Source: an uncultured Sulfuricurvum sp.
Lineage (GTDB): Bacteria; Campylobacterota; Campylobacteria; Campylobacterales; Sulfurimonadaceae
Length of the DNA stretch: 5,492 nt
Assembly: GCF_937936435.1 (NCBI RefSeq)
Contig: NZ_CALDDG010000031.1
Coordinates: 1 to 5,492 of the forward strand
Direction of reading: 5' to 3'
The translations under genes were made by a program, and so were the position numbers. Below are positions 1 through 5,165 of the stretch, in pieces. Each line of letters starts with the position of its first letter. The first letter of the stretch is position 1. The notes beneath the pieces were generated by a model. It was not told the DNA's origin and searched no databases. It was given only the letters and a program-made list of their open reading frames with translations.

Positions 1-1
1 T

Positions 2-142
2 CCCGAATCAGGGCGAAAAGCGGATGAATACGGCAAAGAGATACGAAAACTGGTTTATCAAGGATATTCGATTTTGTATCGGATTAATTTAGCTAAAGAG
101 CGAGTAGAGATCGTGAATATTTTTCGAGAAAATCTACCTTGA
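2..142 (+). CDS. Type II toxin of the RelE/ParE family, C-terminal part
   Basis: The reading frame is open from the left edge to a TGA at 140-142, giving 46 residues that begin PESGRKADEYGKEIRKLVYQ and end IVNIFRENLP. The order of a Gly-Arg pair, an Arg-Lys-Leu segment, a Tyr-x-Ile-x-Tyr-Arg strand and a final Val-Glu-Ile-Val strand followed by an Arg is the usual C-terminal half of ParE/RelE toxins (known family pattern). Such toxins are about 90-100 residues long, so roughly half is missing to the left together with the start and probably the antitoxin gene, which normally sits beside it. Members either poison gyrase (ParE) or cleave mRNA at the ribosome (RelE); this fragment cannot separate the two. 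By eye it is more AT-rich than the genes to its right, which fits an acquired toxin-antitoxin module. The family call is fairly safe; activity is unknown. Confidence 0.72.
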   Translation, partial: PESGRKADEYGKEIRKLVYQGYSILYRINLAKERVEIVNIFRENLP

Positions 143-168
143 GTAGAATATACAAATAGAGAGGTAAT

Positions 169-216
169 ATGAGAGGATTGAAACAAATAATGGAAGTAAG
201 GATGATGGCGCTATGA
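169..216 (+). CDS. Possible 15-residue leader ORF overlapping the nadC start
   Basis: An ATG at 169 opens a 15-codon frame, MRGLKQIMEVRMMAL, that ends at TGA 214-216. A purine-rich GAGAGG lies at 159-164, four bases before the ATG, which is slightly close for a ribosome binding site. The stop overlaps the nadC ATG (213-215) in an ATGA arrangement, as expected for translational coupling. The peptide has no features I recognise and shows no run of one amino acid that would suggest attenuation. It could equally be a chance frame or a remnant of a gene displaced when the toxin module inserted. Low confidence; reported because of the precise overlap. Confidence 0.2.
   Translation: MRGLKQIMEVRMMAL
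198..202 (+). promoter_or_regulatory. Ribosome binding site of nadC
   Basis: AAGGA lies 10 bases before the ATG at 213. The two nearer ATGs at 202 and 205 are in another frame that stops at 214-216, so this site supports 213 as the nadC start. The spacing is at the long end of normal. Confidence 0.5.
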
Positions 217-1028
217 TCGAACAATTTATCCGTGAGGTATTGGCCGAAGATGTGGGGCGTGGGGATTTGTACGCACGGGTATCTGATGCGGTGAGCGCCA
301 GTGCGAAAATCATCGCTAAAAGCGACGGTGTCTTAGGCGGAGAAGAATATTTGCGAGTTTTGGCAGAGTTGGAAAACTTTGAAATCGTCTGGTATAAACA
401 TGATAGTGACACATTCACAAAAGGGGAGATTCTTATGGAGCTTTCCGGCGATTCTCATACCCTTTTAAAAATCGAGCGGACACTGCTCAATATGCTGCTG
501 CATGCCAGCTCCATCGCGACATTGACCCGCCGCTATGTCGATCTCATCGCTCCGTACGGTACAAAACTCCTCGATACCCGAAAAACCCGGCCGCTCTTGC
601 GCAATTTCGAAAAATACGCGACCCGTATCGGCGGGGCGACGAACCATCGGATGGGATTGGACGATGCCCTGATGCTCAAAGATACTCATCTCAAAACCAT
701 TGAGAATCTCGAAAGCTTTATGGAAGAAGCGCGTAAAAAAATCCCGTTTACTTCCAAAATCGAAATCGAGGCCGAAGATTTCGAGATGGCGGCTCACGCG
801 ATGCGTTGCGGTGCCGATATCGTGATGTGCGATAACATGAGCGTCGAACAGCTTTCTGAAGTGGTCAAATACAAATGGGAACACCACAGCGGTGTACTGC
901 TCGAAGCAAGCGGAAATATCACCCTAGAAACGATCGAAGCGTATGCGCAGACCGGAGTCGATGCGATCAGTACGGGTGCATTGATCCATCAGGCCAACTG
1001 GATAGATATGTCGATGAAAATGGATTAA
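213..1028 (+). CDS. nadC: Quinolinate phosphoribosyltransferase (nicotinate-nucleotide pyrophosphorylase, carboxylating)
   Basis: This 271-residue cytoplasmic enzyme converts quinolinate and PRPP to nicotinate mononucleotide, CO2 and pyrophosphate, the step where de novo NAD synthesis joins the salvage route. Length is normal for NadC. Signature segments appear in order: ERTLLNMLLHASSIATLT at about 88-105, LLDTRKTRPLLR at 119-130, the substrate and PRPP region with GGATNHRMGLDDALMLKDTH at 140-159, IEIEAEDFE at 183-191, VMCDNMS at 204-210, and the C-terminal LEASGNI (230-236) and GVDAISTGALIHQ (248-260). The motif usually written SGIAT reads SSIAT here, a mild Gly-to-Ser change outside the Arg/Lys/His substrate contacts. 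The DTRKTRPLLR and MLKDTHL wording matches what I recall of Helicobacter pylori NadC and supports a Campylobacterota origin. nadA is often the neighbour of nadC, but here a toxin gene fragment precedes it. The product call is very secure. Confidence 0.96.
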   Translation: MIEQFIREVLAEDVGRGDLYARVSDAVSASAKIIAKSDGVLGGEEYLRVLAELENFEIVWYKHDSDTFTKGEILMELSGDSHTLLKIERTLLNMLLHASSIATLTRRYVDLIAPYGTKLLDTRKTRPLLRNFEKYATRIGGATNHRMGLDDALMLKDTHLKTIENLESFMEEARKKIPFTSKIEIEAEDFEMAAHAMRCGADIVMCDNMSVEQLSEVVKYKWEHHSGVLLEASGNITLETIEAYAQTGVDAISTGALIHQANWIDMSMKMD

Positions 1029-1059
1029 GAGCGGTATCGCGCTTTAACAATTCTAAACG

Positions 1060-1068
1060 TGTTATAAA
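1060..1068 (+). promoter_or_regulatory. Candidate extended -10 promoter for flhB and the signalling genes
   Basis: The sequence TGTTATAAA fits an extended -10 element (TG-n-TATAAA). No good -35 sits 17 bases upstream (CGCTTT at 1040-1045), but housekeeping promoters of Campylobacterota are known to rely on the -10 region with little -35 conservation. Transcription would start near 1075, only a few bases before the ribosome binding site. I see no sigma-54 (GG-N10-GC) or FliA-type promoter here, so flhB may be expressed by the housekeeping sigma factor or by read-through from nadC. Confidence 0.4.
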
Positions 1069-1078
1069 AATTAGGGAG

Positions 1079-1085
1079 AAGGAGG
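1079..1085 (+). promoter_or_regulatory. Strong ribosome binding site of flhB
   Basis: AAGGAGG, a near-perfect anti-Shine-Dalgarno match inside a longer purine run, lies seven bases before the ATG at 1093 and fixes the flhB start. It is stronger than the sites of the other genes in the window. Confidence 0.75.
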
Positions 1086-1092
1086 GGGATTC

Positions 1093-2160
1093 ATGGCTGA
1101 TGATATGGAAAAAACCGAAGAACCCACCTCCAAGAAGCTTTCCGATGCCAGGGAAGAAGGAAACGTCGCCAAAAGTCAGGACATCGTGGGGGTCGTCGTA
1201 CTTTTTGTAGCGATTTTGGCCTTGATGATGATGTTTAATTTTATCGCGGATCGAATGCTGAATCTGTCGCGGTATTATTTTTCGCTGCTTTCAACTCCAT
1301 TACACAGAGATATGCTGATCGATATTGCGATCGTAACGTTTCGGGAAACGCTGATCATGGCGTTGCCGATAGCGATAATCGTTGCTATCGCCGGAGTCTC
1401 CGGAAACGTTGCCCAGATCGGTTTTAACTTTACAACCAAGCCGTTGACCCCTAATTTCGGAAAACTCAATCCGATCAAAGGACTTGCAAATCTGCTGACG
1501 ATTGAAAAGATGCTTCAATCGATCAAAATTACCCTCAAGTCGCTTACGGCGATGAGTATCGGATTTATTTTCTTCTGGCATTACATCGAAGAGCTTCCAA
1601 CCGTAGCGTTGATGAGTCTTCCAAACCAGATGATCTGGTTGCGAGACAAAGCGATTGTGCTTGCTTCAGTGATGCTCATTATTATCTTTATCTATGCAAT
1701 TGTCGATTTGTTTTTGACTCGTAAGCAATATTTCGACAAACTGAAAATGTCGAAACAAGAGATCAAAGACGAGATGAAAAATATGGAAGGGGATCCTCAC
1801 GTCAAAGCCAAAATTCGTCAAATACAATTTCAGGCGGCGCGTAAACGGATGATGGCCGCCGTCCCGACGGCAGATGTCGTAATTACGAACCCGACCCATT
1901 ATGCGGTTGCAATTATGTATGACGAGACCAAGCATCATGCCCCGGTCGTAGTGGCCAAGGGGGTCGACAATATTGCCATCCAGATCAAGAAGATTGCGCG
2001 CGAAAACGGGGTACATATCGTTCAAAATCCTCCGCTGGCCCGATCGCTGTATAAAGAGGTCGATGTCGACCGTCCGATTCCCGATATGCTCTTTACGGCC
2101 GTGGCGGAAGTTTTGGCGTATGTGTACAAAATGGGTAAAAAGCGCAGAGGGCTTTCGTGA
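1093..2160 (+). CDS. flhB: Flagellar type III export switch protein FlhB
   Basis: FlhB is an inner-membrane part of the flagellar type III export gate. Its cytoplasmic domain switches export from rod/hook proteins to filament proteins after self-cleavage. The 355-residue length is normal. The N-terminus EKTEEPTSKKLSDAREEGNV is the typical FlhB opening. Four hydrophobic segments lie near residues 31-50, 87-107, 147-165 and 187-207. A charged linker (about 208-260) with the family-typical KQEIKDEMKNMEGDP stretch leads to the NPTH autocleavage site at residues 266-269 (bases 1888-1899), followed by the C-terminal domain with VVVAKGVDNIA, ENGVHIVQNPPLARSLY and the DRPIPDMLFTAVAEVLAYVY end. All key residues are present, so it should be functional. 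A non-flagellar YscU homologue is unlikely, since no injectisome genes are near. The stop TGA overlaps the next gene's ATG, which joins it to the signalling genes. FlhB is usually found with other flagellar genes; here it is the only one in view. Confidence 0.95.
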   Translation: MADDMEKTEEPTSKKLSDAREEGNVAKSQDIVGVVVLFVAILALMMMFNFIADRMLNLSRYYFSLLSTPLHRDMLIDIAIVTFRETLIMALPIAIIVAIAGVSGNVAQIGFNFTTKPLTPNFGKLNPIKGLANLLTIEKMLQSIKITLKSLTAMSIGFIFFWHYIEELPTVALMSLPNQMIWLRDKAIVLASVMLIIIFIYAIVDLFLTRKQYFDKLKMSKQEIKDEMKNMEGDPHVKAKIRQIQFQAARKRMMAAVPTADVVITNPTHYAVAIMYDETKHHAPVVVAKGVDNIAIQIKKIARENGVHIVQNPPLARSLYKEVDVDRPIPDMLFTAVAEVLAYVYKMGKKRRGLS

Positions 2161-3287
2161 TGGAGCGCTGGGTAAAACTTCTTGCGGATAAAAGAATCAT
2201 CGCCGCAGTATTTTTAGCCATCATCATCATGTTGGGCGGTGTATTGTGGTATCTGGAGCAGAAAGTGACATCGCAAACTCTGGAGCGTTTAAGCGATCAG
2301 CTTTCGTTGGGATTAAACAATCAGCTGGAAAAAGAGCGTTCGCTTGCATTGCGTTACGCATTGATCCTTTCTCAAAATAGCGCGTTGAGCGAGGCGTTGG
2401 AACTGGAAGACGAAGATAAGGGGTTTAAAATTCTCTCAGAGGTGATGGAGTCGATCAAACTCCATACCGATTCGCTGATTCGTTCACAGGTTATCACTTC
2501 CGATTATGTCATTTTTGCCCGCAGTTGGGACAACTCGTATGCAGGTATGCCTTTGGATTTTCACCGTCCCGATCTGCTTTATTTTCAAAACCACAAAAAT
2601 CCCCGTTCCGCTATCGAAGTAGGGCGGAAGCTGGGTATTAAGGCAACCGTTCCTGTTTATCATCAGGATAATATGATCGGTTTCGTCGAAGTGGTCTCTT
2701 TTTTTGAACCGACGCAGGAGTACTTTGACCGTCTGGGGATCGATATGTACATCTTGATGGATGACCGTTTTTACGATACGGCGGTTTTTATGCAGGATAA
2801 TCCTGAAATCGGCAAAGAATATATATTGGCCAATACGAAATACACTCAAAGCGATTTGAAGTTGTTAGAAGGGATCGATTACAAAGCGCTTCGCCAAAGA
2901 CGCGTCCTCTACAGCGGAGGGCGTTATTTGTTTTACGAACCGATGAAAAACGGGGAGGGGGAGACGATCGGTGCTTTCGTCTTTTCCCTCTCTCCGAAAC
3001 AGATCAGCGCGTATGCCCACTCGGATGATGAAGATATTTCGTTTTTGATTCATCTTTCTCGAAATGAATTGTATGATGTTATGGTGAAAAAATCGTTGGA
3101 TAATTCGCTTTTTCAAAGCGTATACGATAAAGACCTGCTGTATTTGAAAGATACGGTTTCTCCGGAAGACCGAGAGATGTACCTGCAAGAAGCCAGAGAA
3201 CGGCTTAATGCGTATTCGAAAGAGGAACTGATCGGTATTATGCTCGGATATAAGGTCAACAAAGAGATAAAAGGGGAGATTCGATGA
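2160..3287 (+). CDS. Membrane-anchored periplasmic Cache-type sensor protein without output domain
   Basis: This is a predicted 375-residue protein (ATG at 2160, TGATG overlap with flhB). A GTG at 2157 would add one residue, and AGAGG at 2146-2150 serves either start. The first 12 residues are basic, then one strong membrane segment spans about 12-32, placing the rest in the periplasm. A long helix (about 36-110) is followed by a Cache-like core: YVIFARSWDNSYAG, an Arg-Pro-Asp-Leu helix, SAIEVGRKLGIKATVPVY at about 150-167 and GFVEVVSFFEP at about 174-184. This order (F-x-R-S-W, then E-V-G-R, then A-x-x-P-V-Y, then G-x-V-E-V) resembles double-Cache ligand-binding modules of chemoreceptors and sensor kinases. 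A second module covers about 190-280, ending GAFVFSLSP. The last 95 residues are charged and show no second membrane segment, HAMP, kinase, cyclase or methyl-accepting domain. Lying directly before a regulator and a kinase, it is probably an accessory sensor for that pair (inference). The ligand is unknown. Confidence 0.72.
   Translation: MERWVKLLADKRIIAAVFLAIIIMLGGVLWYLEQKVTSQTLERLSDQLSLGLNNQLEKERSLALRYALILSQNSALSEALELEDEDKGFKILSEVMESIKLHTDSLIRSQVITSDYVIFARSWDNSYAGMPLDFHRPDLLYFQNHKNPRSAIEVGRKLGIKATVPVYHQDNMIGFVEVVSFFEPTQEYFDRLGIDMYILMDDRFYDTAVFMQDNPEIGKEYILANTKYTQSDLKLLEGIDYKALRQRRVLYSGGRYLFYEPMKNGEGETIGAFVFSLSPKQISAYAHSDDEDISFLIHLSRNELYDVMVKKSLDNSLFQSVYDKDLLYLKDTVSPEDREMYLQEARERLNAYSKEELIGIMLGYKVNKEIKGEIR
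3271..3279 (+). promoter_or_regulatory. Ribosome binding site of the response regulator
   Basis: AAGGGGAGA lies four bases before the ATG at 3284, inside the last codons of the Cache gene. With the ATGA stop/start overlap it supports both this start and coupled translation. Confidence 0.5.
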
Positions 3288-3937
3288 GAGTATTGCTGCT
3301 GGAAGATGAATACATGCTGCGGGTCAGCGTCACCGAATTTTTGGAAGATATGGGATATGAAGTGGTCGGCTTTTCAAACGGTGAAAAAGCGTTTGACGCT
3401 ATTTATGAAACCCATTTCGACCTGTATCTTCTGGATGTCAATGTCCCGGGAATGAACGGGTTTGAATTACTGCGCACACTGCGTAAAGAGGGGAATAAAA
3501 CTCCGGCGATTTTTCTCACGTCGATGGTCAATGTCAGCGATTTGCAGGAGGGATATAAATCAGGATGTTGCGATTATATACGCAAACCTTTCGATCTGAC
3601 CGAATTGCAGATTCGGATTATGCATGCTCTTAAAAGTTTTTACCATGACGGTGAAAACAAGATCGATTTCGGCTCAGGTCTGATTTACGATACCGAAAAT
3701 TTTACCCTCACGCACAACGGCGAAAATATCGCTTTGAGTAAAACGGAAAAAGAGATATTCTCGGTTTTACTCAAACATACGAATCAAGTGGTATCGGTAG
3801 AGATGTTTCAAGACGAGATTTGGGGAGAATACGTCGATCCGGCGAACATCCGGGTACAAATCAATAATCTGCGTAAAAAACTTCCGATCGATATCGTCCA
3901 AAACCGACGCGGGCTAGGATACCTCATTGAACGATAA
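3284..3937 (+). CDS. OmpR/PhoB-family response regulator transcription factor
   Basis: This 217-residue cytoplasmic DNA-binding regulator has two domains. The receiver (about 1-118) has the acidic pair E7-D8, the phospho-acceptor D51 in LYLLDVNVPGMNG, T79 in IFLTS, the Tyr98 switch residue and K101 in the KPF motif, so it should accept phosphate normally. The winged-helix output domain (about 125-217) ends in the hallmark NIRVQINNLRKKL and RRGLGYLIER. Length is typical for the family. Its ATG overlaps the Cache gene stop (ATGA), and its own end overlaps the kinase start by 11 bases, so it is almost certainly the partner of that kinase. Regulators of this class bind tandem direct repeats with a period of 10-11 bp; such repeats occur at 5103-5124 ahead of the cytochrome gene (proposed target, unproven). 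I do not assign a gene symbol because the sequence does not single out a named member. Confidence 0.92.
   Translation: MRVLLLEDEYMLRVSVTEFLEDMGYEVVGFSNGEKAFDAIYETHFDLYLLDVNVPGMNGFELLRTLRKEGNKTPAIFLTSMVNVSDLQEGYKSGCCDYIRKPFDLTELQIRIMHALKSFYHDGENKIDFGSGLIYDTENFTLTHNGENIALSKTEKEIFSVLLKHTNQVVSVEMFQDEIWGEYVDPANIRVQINNLRKKLPIDIVQNRRGLGYLIER
3916..3919 (+). promoter_or_regulatory. Ribosome binding site deciding the TTG start of the kinase
   Basis: AGGA lies seven bases before the TTG at 3927, ideal spacing. The first in-frame ATG is at 3972 and would fall inside the first membrane segment, so TTG is the better start. Confidence 0.45.
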
Positions 3938-5090
3938 ATTTTATGCGTTGAAAAATGCATTCATTTATACGATGCTCGTTGCCGTTTTATTATTGGCACC
4001 GACCTATCTGTATGTCGCCTACATGAAATATGTATATGAAATCCAATACGAGTTCAAACTCAAACGCCAATCGCATCTGATTCTCCGCTCGATGGAAGAA
4101 TTTGATCCCAAAGAGACCGGCAAATTCGATTATCCCCGTTTCCGGTCGTTTCAGTCAGGATTGTACGACGAACATTTCAAACCGATATTTACTCTCATAT
4201 CCTCGCCTCCGTTAATCCAAAAGGCAGGTTACCATCTCGAAAAAAGGGGCGCTTATTTAATCGTGGCCTTACCTGAACGGCGTTATTTCGACGCCACCTA
4301 TTTAGTGGTTCGCGGGAATATTTCGTATGCACAGATATATCAGGACGTCGTCATTATGCTTCTTGGGGTTGCAGCACTGATTTTTGTCCTCTCCCTCTTT
4401 TTTCTCGATCGGTTTGCCCTTCCGTTTCAACGGGTCAATAAGCGGCTCGATCAGTTTATCAAAGATTCGATGCATGAGATCAACACGCCGCTCTCCATCA
4501 TCAACGTCAATATCGATCTCTACAACCGCTCAAATCCTGCCAATAAATATCTTCAGCGAATTAAAGCGGCGACGAAAACATTGGCGACTCTCTATAACGA
4601 TATGGATTATCTGATTAAAAACGAGCGTTTGTCATTTGAATACGAAGAGATCAATCTGAGTCAGTATCTCCAGGATCGGATCGATTATTTCTCGGAAGTT
4701 GCGGCACTGAAAAACATTACGATCGTTCCTCAGATCGAGGAAGGGGTTGTAATTGTGTTCAATCCGACGCAATTGCAGCGGATTATTGATAATAATCTCT
4801 CCAATGCGATCAAATACTCCTATGAAGAGGGGAGAATCGATATCACTCTCGAAAAAGCGGAAGGCCGATGCATTATGAGTTTTGCCGATCAAGGGGTCGG
4901 TATCGAAGACGTCAACCGGATTTTTGAGCGCTATTATCGTGAGAACCGCGATAAGGGGGGATTCGGTATCGGGCTCAATATCGTCAAATCGATTATCGAT
5001 AAAGCGGGAATCGAACTTAGAATCGATTCGGTATTCGGTAAAGGGAGCACTTTTGCCTATAGTTTTCAACCTCCGATTCTTCGTCTCTGA
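3927..5090 (+). CDS. Sensor histidine kinase lacking a HAMP domain
   Basis: This 387-residue inner-membrane kinase is predicted to phosphorylate the regulator encoded just upstream, whose end it overlaps by 11 bases. Membrane segments lie at about 12-32 and 141-160, enclosing a periplasmic domain of some 105 residues that I cannot assign to a known sensor fold. The second segment passes through a short linker (PFQRVNKRLDQFIKD) straight to the phospho-acceptor H-box SMHEINTPLS (His183), with no room for a HAMP domain; this arrangement is common in Campylobacterota kinases. The catalytic ATPase domain has the N-box NNLSNAIKYS (about 289-298), G1 box DQGVGI (321-326), the IFERYYREN F-box region, G2 box GFGIGL (345-350) and GKGSTF (371-376). 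All motifs are intact, so it should be active. The start is TTG, supported by AGGA seven bases upstream. Low start strength could keep kinase levels below regulator levels. The small periplasmic domain makes the adjacent Cache protein a plausible signal input. Confidence 0.92.
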   Translation: MNDKFYALKNAFIYTMLVAVLLLAPTYLYVAYMKYVYEIQYEFKLKRQSHLILRSMEEFDPKETGKFDYPRFRSFQSGLYDEHFKPIFTLISSPPLIQKAGYHLEKRGAYLIVALPERRYFDATYLVVRGNISYAQIYQDVVIMLLGVAALIFVLSLFFLDRFALPFQRVNKRLDQFIKDSMHEINTPLSIINVNIDLYNRSNPANKYLQRIKAATKTLATLYNDMDYLIKNERLSFEYEEINLSQYLQDRIDYFSEVAALKNITIVPQIEEGVVIVFNPTQLQRIIDNNLSNAIKYSYEEGRIDITLEKAEGRCIMSFADQGVGIEDVNRIFERYYRENRDKGGFGIGLNIVKSIIDKAGIELRIDSVFGKGSTFAYSFQPPILRL

Positions 5091-5102
5091 TTTTTTCTCT
5101 TT

Positions 5103-5124
5103 TTTTACATTAATTTTACATTCC
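5103..5124 (+). promoter_or_regulatory. Tandem 11-bp direct repeat, candidate response-regulator operator
   Basis: TTTTACATTAA (5103-5113) is followed without a gap by TTTTACATTCC (5114-5124), identical at 9 of 11 positions. A looser third copy, CTTTACAAT, lies at 5127-5135, 13 bases from the second. An 11-bp period is what OmpR/PhoB-family dimers recognise. The second repeat ends a few bases before a -10 box, where activators of this class replace a weak -35. The region is T-rich, so part of the likeness may be chance. Proposed ligand is the regulator at 3284-3937 (inference). Confidence 0.45.
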
Positions 5125-5129
5125 TCCTT

Positions 5130-5135
5130 TACAAT
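5130..5135 (+). promoter_or_regulatory. Candidate -10 box of the cytochrome c (sox) promoter
   Basis: TACAAT matches the TATAAT consensus at five of six positions. The optimal -35 position (5107-5112, ACATTA) does not match consensus and falls within the direct repeats; a TTTACA at 5104-5109 is a better match but leaves a long 20-base spacer. Transcription would begin near 5142. The weak or misplaced -35 suits an activator-dependent promoter. The 75-base gap has a T-tract at 5091-5106 but no hairpin, so I see no intrinsic terminator for the kinase gene. Confidence 0.4.
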
Positions 5136-5154
5136 GGTGATTGAATATTTGAAC

Positions 5155-5160
5155 AAGGAG
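5155..5160 (+). promoter_or_regulatory. Ribosome binding site of the cytochrome c gene
   Basis: AAGGAG lies five bases before the ATG at 5166. It is a strong site and fixes the start. Confidence 0.6.
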
Positions 5161-5165
5161 AGCCA

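Noticed and set aside
88..102. SSIAT in place of SGIAT in NadC (residue numbers) as a sign of lost activity
   Set aside because: The change is conservative, and all other substrate-binding segments are intact.
139..170. Sigma-70 promoter for nadC built from TTGAGT (139-144) and TAATAT (165-170) or TATACA (149-154)
   Set aside because: Spacings are 20 and 4 bases, and no extended -10 TG is present, so neither pair is convincing.
465..887. Antisense open frame of 140 codons inside nadC
   Set aside because: It lies entirely opposite a well-supported gene with conserved motifs, has no recognisable domain, and looks like a codon-usage shadow.
1028..1045. Short inverted repeat at the nadC stop (AGAGCG with CGCTTT, allowing one G-T pair) as a terminator
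   Set aside because: The stem is only about six base pairs with a wobble pair, and no T-run follows, so it is unlikely to terminate transcription.
5091..5106. T-tract after the kinase gene as an intrinsic terminator
   Set aside because: No GC-rich hairpin precedes it. It is more likely part of an AT-rich promoter upstream region.
4632..5156. Antisense open frame of 174 codons across the kinase end and the intergenic region
   Set aside because: It is opposite the kinase catalytic motifs and the promoter of the cytochrome gene, and its translation is not like any family I know.
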